From: Candidatus Villigracilaceae bacterium
GTDB taxonomy: Bacteria; Chloroflexota; Anaerolineae; Anaerolineales; Villigracilaceae
DNA: 64,000 nt
Direction of reading: 5' to 3'
NCBI GenBank assembly: GCA_026645935.1
Contig: JAPKMP010000019.1
Coordinates: 1-64,000, forward strand
Positions within the stretch are counted from its first letter, which is position 1; each line of letters starts with the position of its first letter. The translations under genes and the position numbers were made by a program. The notes beneath the pieces are model-generated. The model was not told the DNA's origin, did no database searches, and was given only the letters and a program-made list of their open reading frames with translations. This document shows positions 27,114 through 34,749 of this stretch, piece after piece.

Positions 27114-27938
27114 ATGTCCGACTTGAAATCTTCAACCGAACTTCCCATGACTTCAGGCTTCATGGAAGCAAGCGGTGCGCAAATCTATTACGAATGGACC
27201 GGATCGGGAAATCCGCTCGTCTTTCTCCACGCTGGCGGATTAGACCTGCGAATGTGGGATGAACATTTCAAGTTTTTTTCATCCTCATATCGTGTCGTTC
27301 GATACGATATCCCCGCTTGCGGGCGATCCACAGTCCCTACCGAGCCTTTCACCGACGCAGGTGTGCTTCGAGCGCTTCTTATCCACTTGGGTATTGAAAA
27401 GACTTGCCTGATAGGAGAATCACTCGGCGGGCGGATCGCGATCGACTTTGCTCTTGAATATCCCGAGATGGCCAAAGGATTGATTCTCTCTGGTCCCGGG
27501 CTGGGCGGTTACGAATGGTCCAAAGAGTACACAGATCAAATCGGAAAAATCTTTTCCTTTGCCGAGAAGGGCGATGCGCTCGGAGCAACGGAAGAATGGT
27601 TGAAACACCCTCACCTGCTTCCTGCCATGAGCAATCCAAGCCTTCGGGATCGGATTCGGCAGATGAATTTGGATAACGCCAAACTTTGGGTGCAGAGGCT
27701 GCCTGAACGTCCACTCGAGCCGCCTGCGATTAAGAGATTGAAGGAAATATCCATCCCAACACAAATCATTGTAGGCGCTCTGGACGTGCCGGATATTCAT
27801 ACAATATGCGATCTCCTGGCATCAAATATTTCCGGCGCGGAGAAGGTCGTAATTCAAGATGCTGGACACCTGGCAAGCATGGAAAAACCCGAAAAATTCA
27901 GCGAACGGGCACATCAGTTTCTGAGAAGGATTTTCTGA
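27114..27938 (+). CDS. Alpha/beta hydrolase
   Basis: A 274-residue alpha/beta hydrolase fold protein. The oxyanion region is VFLHAGGLDLRMWD, the nucleophile elbow is GESLGG, the acid lies near IVGALDVPD and the catalytic His is in DAGHLASMEKP. The triad is complete. It resembles 3-oxoadipate enol-lactonase-type or general esterases; substrate unknown. CAGGAG lies upstream. It ends 18 bases before the CPBP protease gene. Confidence 0.9.
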   Translation: MSDLKSSTELPMTSGFMEASGAQIYYEWTGSGNPLVFLHAGGLDLRMWDEHFKFFSSSYRVVRYDIPACGRSTVPTEPFTDAGVLRALLIHLGIEKTCLIGESLGGRIAIDFALEYPEMAKGLILSGPGLGGYEWSKEYTDQIGKIFSFAEKGDALGATEEWLKHPHLLPAMSNPSLRDRIRQMNLDNAKLWVQRLPERPLEPPAIKRLKEISIPTQIIVGALDVPDIHTICDLLASNISGAEKVVIQDAGHLASMEKPEKFSERAHQFLRRIF

Positions 27939-27956
27939 TCGAAGGAGAAAGGGAAA

Positions 27957-29411
27957 ATGTTGATCAAAGATTTTATTAACTACCTGCTTAGACCCGAATA
28001 TATTCATGACAAAGATCCGAACGGAAGATTACAGAGCGCCTGGGACACCTTTCGCATCTGGTCTCTCACTTTCTTGATAAGCTTATTCGGAGTTCCAATT
28101 AGCTTATTGATCTCGAACCTGTTTGGCGTCTCATTCGCGGACCACGCCGGTTACGAGTATGCGGCTGATCGCACCATGCTGCAGGTCATTTGGGGAGCGA
28201 TATTATTTTTCCCCATCTGGGAGGAAATGGTTTTCCGAATCGGTCTTCGAATCAGTCGAATCAACTTGAGCGTTGGGGTGGCTTTCGCCGCAATATATTT
28301 TGCCAGGCTGATTATGATTGTATTGGAAATTCCCCGCCCTTCATGGTTGTTTTCTCCGGGTACCATAGTTGGAATAATTTCGATCGTCGTCCCTGCGCTC
28401 GTGGCAACCATGATCATCTGGCGGTTCCTATCTTTGATTGGCGATGAGCGACTGGCATCCTTTTATCAGCGGAGGTTTGGTATTGTCTTCTACCTGCCTT
28501 TGTTGACGTTCGCATTATTACACGCCTTGAATTACGAGAAGGAACTCTGGATCCTTGCCCCATTGATCACAATTCCGCAATTATTCCTGGCTGCCGGGTT
28601 TGGCTATATAAGAATGAAATATGGACTGCGGTGGAGCGTCTTTATGCACATTCTCAATAATGCCTTTTCATTCCTGCCAGCCTTGATCCTCGAAGAACTT
28701 TCGTCTGCCATATTGAATCGATTTGTTCAAGGAGATTTCACAGCCATCAGTGAATTGTCAGGCAGCGATGCAGTTCTTTACTTTGTCTTCACTGTTGTGT
28801 GGTCGATATTGTTGATGGTCATATTCCTGAGTCTGGTCAGCCTGATCTGGGAGTGGGCGCGTGCAGGGAGTGAACGTAATAAATATGCCCTTATCTCTTC
28901 AACTCTCAACTGCCTCCTGCCAGGGCTGGGACAGTTGTACAACCATCAGGAACAGAAAGGCAAGACTCTGGTTGGCTCATTTTTGATCCTATCGTTGACG
29001 GTTTCTGCTGTTTTCTCCGTTCCCGCCAGTTACTCTTCGATGGAACGTATTCTGGCATTGGGAACTGTAACTTTTGCGCTTTATTTGGTAATGTACCTTT
29101 ATGCCGTCATAGATTCATGGATTGTCGGATTACGACTGGACAAAGCCGCGATGGGAAGAAAAAATCGCGGAGACTTCATTACCTCCGCACTAAGGGAGCC
29201 GGTTAATGTGAGTTCCCAATCCAAATCCATTCGTGATCCGGCTCAACTGACCGGAGCTGTCATTGGCTTGCTCCTCGGGTGGGGAATCGCGCTGACTATC
29301 ATCTCGAATGGGCTTTTATACAAACCATTTGCGATTGCTGCCGGTGTAATTGGCGGTATGCTGATCGGTTGGTTGATCTGGTTTGCTCTGGTTAGGCGTC
29401 CAATCCGGTAG
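27957..29411 (+). CDS. CPBP-family intramembrane protease fused to a TM2-like domain
   Basis: A 484-residue membrane protein. The first 260 residues carry CPBP (Abi/Rce1-like) motifs: EEMVFR in motif 1, FALLHALNY in motif 2 and HILNNAFSF in motif 3. Downstream is LISSTLNCLLPGLGQLYNHQEQKGKTL, the TM2/DUF5683 signature, with two or three helices. The end has two more glycine-zipper helices (GAVIGLLLGWGIALTIIS). CPBP enzymes are glutamate-type intramembrane endopeptidases for prenylated proteins or bacteriocin peptides. The joined architecture is unusual. It is probably cotranscribed with the hydrolase upstream. Confidence 0.82.
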   Translation: MLIKDFINYLLRPEYIHDKDPNGRLQSAWDTFRIWSLTFLISLFGVPISLLISNLFGVSFADHAGYEYAADRTMLQVIWGAILFFPIWEEMVFRIGLRISRINLSVGVAFAAIYFARLIMIVLEIPRPSWLFSPGTIVGIISIVVPALVATMIIWRFLSLIGDERLASFYQRRFGIVFYLPLLTFALLHALNYEKELWILAPLITIPQLFLAAGFGYIRMKYGLRWSVFMHILNNAFSFLPALILEELSSAILNRFVQGDFTAISELSGSDAVLYFVFTVVWSILLMVIFLSLVSLIWEWARAGSERNKYALISSTLNCLLPGLGQLYNHQEQKGKTLVGSFLILSLTVSAVFSVPASYSSMERILALGTVTFALYLVMYLYAVIDSWIVGLRLDKAAMGRKNRGDFITSALREPVNVSSQSKSIRDPAQLTGAVIGLLLGWGIALTIISNGLLYKPFAIAAGVIGGMLIGWLIWFALVRRPIR

Positions 29412-29464
29412 CGATTTTCTGAGACCGGTTTCAGCATAGGATAAGTACGAAAGGAGAATCGACC

Positions 29465-29830
29465 GTGAAAATCTATGACTTCGGACCGGATCGCGGTGTA
29501 AGGATCGAAAAGTTCGATAGCGAATTCATTTTCTCGAAGATCGTCCGCTTCAATGCGGAGACAAAAGTGAGCTGCTTTTACCTCAACCCAAATGGAATTG
29601 TTGGATATCACCAGGCTGTCACTCCGCAACTCTTTTTGGTGGTACAGGGAAATGGTTGGGTGAGAGGCGATATTTCCGGGAGAATTCCGATTGTTCAATA
29701 TCAAGCTGCGTTCTGGGAGGAAAATGAATGGCATGAGGCTGGCACAGAAACAGGAATTACGGCAATTGTGGTCGAGGGCGAGACGCTGAATCCCTCCGAG
29801 TATATGCAAATCAACCAGGATGGTTCGTGA
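29465..29830 (+). CDS. Small cupin-domain protein, GTG start
   Basis: A 121-residue single-cupin protein. GTG at 29465 is preceded by AAAGGAG at good spacing. The first cupin box is degenerate (GIVGYHQAVTPQLFLVVQGNGWVRG) with one His, and the second reads EENEWHEAGTETGITAIVVEG with another His. Two of the usual four metal ligands remain. Likely a ligand-binding or sensory cupin. The 147-base gap to the next gene has only a 19-codon ORF (29876-29935) with a GAAGGAAGG site, not convincingly real. Confidence 0.8.
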   Translation: MKIYDFGPDRGVRIEKFDSEFIFSKIVRFNAETKVSCFYLNPNGIVGYHQAVTPQLFLVVQGNGWVRGDISGRIPIVQYQAAFWEENEWHEAGTETGITAIVVEGETLNPSEYMQINQDGS

Positions 29831-29977
29831 CCCCATTGTTGGGTGCTTCTTCGTTCAACACGAAGGAAGGTAATCATGAAAATTCAAGGTGATCAAGATA
29901 ATGCAGAAATCCGTTTTCAGCGGCTACAAGGATGACCCGGTCACTACCCTTGTTGAGGAGACAAGGATCATGGATCT

Positions 29978-31093
29978 ATGAAAAAAATAATTTTGACGCT
30001 GGTTATGATTCTGCTGACTGTCGCATGTTCATCAAATGCGACTGACCAGCAGTTGAACGAAAACGATCCACGGACTTTTTTAGCAGGTACAATCGAGGCA
30101 TTGTCGCAGCAACCGCCCGCCACTATTACGCAACCATCTCCCATTGTCTTAGGCACAGAAGTTGTAACATTGACATCAACGGCGCCATCCGCGTTCCCAA
30201 CCACGTTGCCGATACCAACGCCCCTGTCCTCCGACATTTTTTCAAGTCCAATTCAATTTGACGCCAATGGAACCTACAAGGATATTTTGGTTGACGATAT
30301 CCCTGCGGGGGGTACCAAGGCGTTCTCCATCAATGCGATGAAGGGGCAGATTATGTCTGTCTCAACTTGGCGGCAGGACGGGACGGAAAACTACCTTCCT
30401 CAGATCCGAATCCTGGGAGTGAGTGGAAGCACCTTATGTCCCACTGCCAACCGGCAATGCTTGTTCTGGCGGGGCGTTTTACCCTCCACACAGAATTATT
30501 TTGTGATCTTTACCGCCGACCCAAACTGGGGAGCGGCAGGCTTTATGATGCGGGTCGCCGTCAATGCGCCTGGAACAGACAGGCAATACTTCCAATACAG
30601 GAACAAAACAACCGGCGTTTTACTGACATACAACGACGCTTTTGCTCCAACGGGTGGTTTTCTTGACGGGTATATTTCGACAGGCGCATATAAAATTCGA
30701 CCCGAATTAATTTTACACCTGATAGATACAAAGACATTCGAGAATACAAATCTCAGCGCGGTTTACTTGACCATTGGCTCAACAAAGGACGCTCAGGTTG
30801 TCAGCGCATGTTTGAACACGGATTGGGATGGCATGGCAGAACAGGTTGTAGGAAAAGAAGTCATAAATGGCTATGAATTCTTTCATACAGAAAGGGACGG
30901 CATCGCTTCAGGTCATTATGGTGAGCAGGAGAATTATCGCATGGTATATGGCGGCTTCTGCTATGAAGTGATCTACCATATCCATTCTGTAAATATCGGA
31001 AACTTTTCCCCTGGCGCAATGGTCGTTGAATTCGATCGGAAAACCATCCTTCAAGAACTGAACGAAATTTTTTCTTCATTCAGAATCGATTGA
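29978..31093 (+). CDS. Unknown lipoprotein
   Basis: A 371-residue protein with a lipoprotein signal (LVMILLTVACSS), a Thr/Pro-rich linker (VLGTEVVTLTSTAPSAFPTT) and a mature domain starting ILVDDIPAGGTKAFSINAMKGQIMSV. That block resembles the pre-peptidase C-terminal-like fold seen in other Chloroflexota lipoproteins. No catalytic motif is seen. It has its own upstream GGAGA. Confidence 0.75.
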   Translation: MKKIILTLVMILLTVACSSNATDQQLNENDPRTFLAGTIEALSQQPPATITQPSPIVLGTEVVTLTSTAPSAFPTTLPIPTPLSSDIFSSPIQFDANGTYKDILVDDIPAGGTKAFSINAMKGQIMSVSTWRQDGTENYLPQIRILGVSGSTLCPTANRQCLFWRGVLPSTQNYFVIFTADPNWGAAGFMMRVAVNAPGTDRQYFQYRNKTTGVLLTYNDAFAPTGGFLDGYISTGAYKIRPELILHLIDTKTFENTNLSAVYLTIGSTKDAQVVSACLNTDWDGMAEQVVGKEVINGYEFFHTERDGIASGHYGEQENYRMVYGGFCYEVIYHIHSVNIGNFSPGAMVVEFDRKTILQELNEIFSSFRID

Positions 31094-31271
31094 CTCTGAT
31101 GAAAGAAAGAATGAGTCAGATTTGGGCGGAAACTCCCAGGGGTTTCCGGTTCAAAAAGATGATTTGGCAAACCTTGAAAACAGTATGAAGTGATTCAGCA
31201 CGAAATTGCATAAGCGCTGAAAGAGCAAAAACGACACGCAATAGATTTTTCAAACCCAAGTCTGCCCCATC

Positions 31272-31976
31272 ATGATCACATATTTCCACGTAATAAAGGC
31301 TTTGGAATATCTGCTGGATCAAGCGGGAGAACTTCAATGGCGAGACTGGCTCCGCGCGGATATTGAGTTATGGCAGTCGGAAAACGATGCCTCTCATCAC
31401 CTGAATGCCTATGGAGGAATGGGCTCCTTGAACGATCTCTGGATCAGTACCTGGAATGGTCGCGTCCTTTCAGAATCACAGAAGTCATGGATAAACGAAA
31501 CACTGTCTCTCTTCAGACATCTGGCATTTCAAACGGCGCAATGCCTGAAAAAGAAAAATGGGGGTGTTTTCAGCCGTATCGCAGTCAACAAAGTTTTGCG
31601 AACCGCGCGGGGGAATTTACATCTGGATGGGTGGCGTTGCCTGAATTGCGGTTATCTTGAAACGCAGGTTGACGGAGTTGAAAGGTTTCTGGCAAAAGAA
31701 GTATTGCCGGGAGAAATTTCCCGGGCAAAGACCGAAAGCGATTTGATCTCCATCGTGGAGATGGGCTTTTCAAGCCAACTTTCGGAGATTCAGAAAATGC
31801 GGGAGCAGGTCAATGCTCAGGTTGTAGAAAGCGGAATCACGGTTACAGAACGCAATGTCTGGATGCGTCCCTGCCCCCACTGCGGCAGCAACAATACGGA
31901 AGTATGCCATTGGCTAAGGATAAGGCGCCGATTCGCCCTCGTGGTAAAACCATTAGGTATTCGTTTTCCCGGCTAG
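31272..31976 (+). CDS. Unknown protein with C-terminal zinc ribbons
   Basis: A 234-residue protein. The N-terminal 70 residues (VIKALEYLLDQAGELQWRDWL, then GGMGSLNDLWIS) look like a DUF6966-type helical domain. Two Cys pairs follow, WRCLNCGY and RPCPHCGSNN, the latter with a further Cys-His in EVCHWLRIRRR. These could be two half zinc ribbons meeting in the fold. No strong ribosome site precedes the ATG. Possibly nucleic-acid binding; uncertain. Confidence 0.65.
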   Translation: MITYFHVIKALEYLLDQAGELQWRDWLRADIELWQSENDASHHLNAYGGMGSLNDLWISTWNGRVLSESQKSWINETLSLFRHLAFQTAQCLKKKNGGVFSRIAVNKVLRTARGNLHLDGWRCLNCGYLETQVDGVERFLAKEVLPGEISRAKTESDLISIVEMGFSSQLSEIQKMREQVNAQVVESGITVTERNVWMRPCPHCGSNNTEVCHWLRIRRRFALVVKPLGIRFPG

Positions 31977-32030
31977 ATTATTGTAATAATAAATAGTACA
32001 ATTAATCACAAGGGTTGCTGGGAGGGCACC

Positions 32031-33596
32031 ATGAAACTTAGAAACTGCGCCTTCATAATGGCCACCGTTCTGTTTGGCATCGGTCTGGTCGCCGCTGCAC
32101 CTTATGCGCCCATACCACAGGTACCAGACCCAACACCGCCCGATAACACAGTCAAACTCATCTTCATCCATCATTCCACCGGGAGAAATTGGCTTGCTGA
32201 CGAGTACGGCGGCCTCGGAAAAACTCTTGCCCAGAATAACTATTTTGTGAGCGATGCGAACTACGGTTGGGGTCCCGATGCCATCGGCGACCGCACCGAC
32301 ATTCCCGATTGGCCGGAATGGTTCGCCAGTAATAACTCGCCCATCTACATGGACGCCTTGTTCAATGAAAGTAACCAACATGTCCCCTACTCTCGCACGC
32401 TGGCAGATCCGGGCGGCGAGAATGAGATCATCATGTTCAAGTCCTGCTTCCCGAACTCCGCGCTCGAAGGCAGTCCGAACGACCCGCCCGGAACCTATGA
32501 AGAATTATCGGTTTCAGGCGCGAAATATGTCTACAACACCATCCTTCAATTCTTTGCCACGCGCCCTGATAAACTCTTCATCGTCATCACCGCCCCCCCA
32601 CTTTCGGATGACACCAACGCCGAAAACGCACGCGCCTTCAACAACTGGCTGGTGAATGATTGGCTGGATGAAAACAATTACACCCTAAATAACATCGCAG
32701 TCTTCGATTTCTATAATATCCTAACCGACCCAAACGCACATCACCGCTTCCACAACGGACAGGTCGAACACATCGCTGCTTCGAGCAACACACTGTATTA
32801 TCCCTCCGGCGATGACCATCCCTCCGAAGAAGGCAGCCGCAAAGCCACCGAAGAATTCGTCCCGTTACTGAATATCTACTATCATCACTGGAAGGAAAAC
32901 GCACCAGCCGGACCCATCCAGCCGATTCAACCAGACTCAGCGCCTCTATCACCGACCTTGAGCCTGATCGCCGGATTCGAAAGCGGAGAGCCGCCTTGGG
33001 AAGCCTTCCACGACGAGACCACTTCTTCAACGATGGTCTGTCAGTTCGAAGCAGATACGGGGCGAAATGGTAATTCCCTCCTTCTGAATTTCAATCTCAC
33101 GCCCAACAGTTGGGGAACTTGTGCCCGCTTTTTTGAAACTTCACAAAACTGGAGCGCCGCGGAGGGCATCTCATTCTATGCCAGCGCAGGAGCGGCGGGC
33201 TCAACCTTCGATATTGACCTATATGCAGGTCCGAACGAAAACCGCGAAACTTATCTTGCCACCCTCACAGCCTCCAGCGAATGGACACGCTTCGATCTGC
33301 GCTGGGACGACTTCCAGCGCGCATCCTGGGAAGAGAATGCAGGCACCCCATTCGCAAAGCAGGGCGAAGTCGCGGGAATCGCCTTCGGCTTTGGCGCGCC
33401 AGCCGATACGCTCAATGCTGGAACCCTGCGCGTGGATGATCTCAGCCTGTTAAGCACTGAACCGGAGCTGCCACCCGAACCGGTATCAGAGGATCCGGAA
33501 CCGGCCGCAAAGAATCCTTTTTTCTGCTTTGGAGTATTGATCCTGCCGCTGGCGGCAGTATTACCGTCATTGAAAAAGATAAAAAGACCCACATAA
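32031..33596 (+). CDS. Secreted SGNH-like hydrolase with carbohydrate-binding-like domain and C-terminal anchor
   Basis: A 521-residue exported protein (signal peptide FIMATVLFGIGLVAAAPY). The N-terminal domain begins KLIFIHHSTGRNW, a Ser-containing strand end, and closes with YPSGDDHPSEEGSRKA, an Asp-x-His pair as in SGNH hydrolases. Residues about 310-470 (IAGFESGEPPWEAFHDE, then FDLRWDDFQRASWEE) resemble a CBM11/CIA30 jelly roll. The end is a Pro/Glu linker, a hydrophobic stretch with Cys (FFCFGVLILPLAAVL) and a basic tail (KKIKRPT), a cell-surface sorting-signal design. First gene of a four-gene operon; GGGAGGG site. Confidence 0.75.
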   Translation: MKLRNCAFIMATVLFGIGLVAAAPYAPIPQVPDPTPPDNTVKLIFIHHSTGRNWLADEYGGLGKTLAQNNYFVSDANYGWGPDAIGDRTDIPDWPEWFASNNSPIYMDALFNESNQHVPYSRTLADPGGENEIIMFKSCFPNSALEGSPNDPPGTYEELSVSGAKYVYNTILQFFATRPDKLFIVITAPPLSDDTNAENARAFNNWLVNDWLDENNYTLNNIAVFDFYNILTDPNAHHRFHNGQVEHIAASSNTLYYPSGDDHPSEEGSRKATEEFVPLLNIYYHHWKENAPAGPIQPIQPDSAPLSPTLSLIAGFESGEPPWEAFHDETTSSTMVCQFEADTGRNGNSLLLNFNLTPNSWGTCARFFETSQNWSAAEGISFYASAGAAGSTFDIDLYAGPNENRETYLATLTASSEWTRFDLRWDDFQRASWEENAGTPFAKQGEVAGIAFGFGAPADTLNAGTLRVDDLSLLSTEPELPPEPVSEDPEPAAKNPFFCFGVLILPLAAVLPSLKKIKRPT

Positions 33597-33675
33597 ATCT
33601 TTAGTGTCGCGACACGCCGCACCAATATCATTTCACGTCTGCCGAATCCCGGCGTGAAAGCAAGGAGGCAGTAAG

Positions 33676-34734
33676 ATGAAGAGACCTCATTGGTTTAAGG
33701 CACTATCGTACATCACGGCTTTGCTCATTCTCGCAACGGGGACGGGTTCATGCACACAGCAACTTGAAAGCTCACCCAATATCTGGATCGATTCGCCTGT
33801 GGATGGCGCTCCCATTCCATCCGGCACGACTGTCACTGTCGCCTCACATGCTTATGCGCGTCAGGGAATTGCGGAAGTCGTCCTCTCCATTAACGGTGAA
33901 GCCTATCGGCGCGACGTACCACAATCGCCGGGAGAAACATACGTGCAGCTCAACCAGGATTGGCAGCCACCCGCAGATGGCGCATATGCCATTCAAGTGC
34001 AAGCCTACGACAGCACAGGGCAGACAAGCAACATCGCATCGATCACCGTCCGTGTGGGAGAAGCGCAAACTGATATTACTCCCGTCCCGGTCACTGGCGA
34101 AGAAACCCTGACCCTCGCACCCACTACTACAGCAACGCCGACCCCGCCTCAGGGGGCTGTCATTCAATTCTGGGCAGATCCGGTTCAAATCGCGGCAGGA
34201 ACATGCACGACGATCCGTTGGCATGTGGAAAACGCGTCGCGAGTCATGTTCGGCGGCATCGATCAGGACTTCGATGGTTCCTATCAAGATTGCCTGTGCG
34301 AAAGTACGCGCTACACGCTGACCGTCGTTCAATTGGACGGCACAGAAATCAAACAGCGCGTGGACATCACTGTGACGGGCGTGTGCGAGACACCCACCTC
34401 ACCGCCACCCGCACAAGATACCACTCCACCGCCAGTCCCCTCCCCCGCTGTCCCTGCGAATGGATTGGCGTTATCGTGTCGATCAAACCTAAATCTAGCA
34501 TGGCAGCCGGCAAGCGACCCAAGTGGTATCTCAGCCTATTACGTCAAGTTGGAAATGCAGGTCACGCAAAACAATTGGCAATCGGCTGGCGGTTACGGTC
34601 CGCTCACCGATAAGCAGGTGGATGTCAGCGTGCAATGCGGCGTGCAATATCGCTGGATGGTACGCGCACAGGACGGAGCCGGAAATACCGGCGATTGGTC
34701 TGCGCCTTCATATTTTTCTATCAACATCAATTGA
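33676..34734 (+). CDS. Lipoprotein with Ig-like and fibronectin type III domains
   Basis: A 352-residue protein with lipobox TGTGSC. The first Ig-like domain is SPNIWIDSPVDGAPIPSGTT to SITVRVG. A Thr/Pro-rich linker leads to a second Ig-like domain (VIQFWADPVQIAAGTCTTIRW) with a paired Cys set (CLCES). The C-terminal domain (PPVPSPAVPANG, then YRWMVRAQDGAGNTGDWSAP) is FnIII-like with two Cys. No enzyme motif; an adhesive or ligand-binding surface protein. AAGGAGG site. Confidence 0.78.
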   Translation: MKRPHWFKALSYITALLILATGTGSCTQQLESSPNIWIDSPVDGAPIPSGTTVTVASHAYARQGIAEVVLSINGEAYRRDVPQSPGETYVQLNQDWQPPADGAYAIQVQAYDSTGQTSNIASITVRVGEAQTDITPVPVTGEETLTLAPTTTATPTPPQGAVIQFWADPVQIAAGTCTTIRWHVENASRVMFGGIDQDFDGSYQDCLCESTRYTLTVVQLDGTEIKQRVDITVTGVCETPTSPPPAQDTTPPPVPSPAVPANGLALSCRSNLNLAWQPASDPSGISAYYVKLEMQVTQNNWQSAGGYGPLTDKQVDVSVQCGVQYRWMVRAQDGAGNTGDWSAPSYFSININ

Positions 34735-34749
34735 GAGGCGGAGGCAGTC

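Noticed and set aside
29876-29935. 19-codon ORF with a ribosome site
   Set aside because: Too short and without conservation evidence; may be chance.
33028-33600. Antisense ORFs over the secreted-protein operon
   Set aside because: They mirror strong codon bias of the sense genes and have no own start signals.
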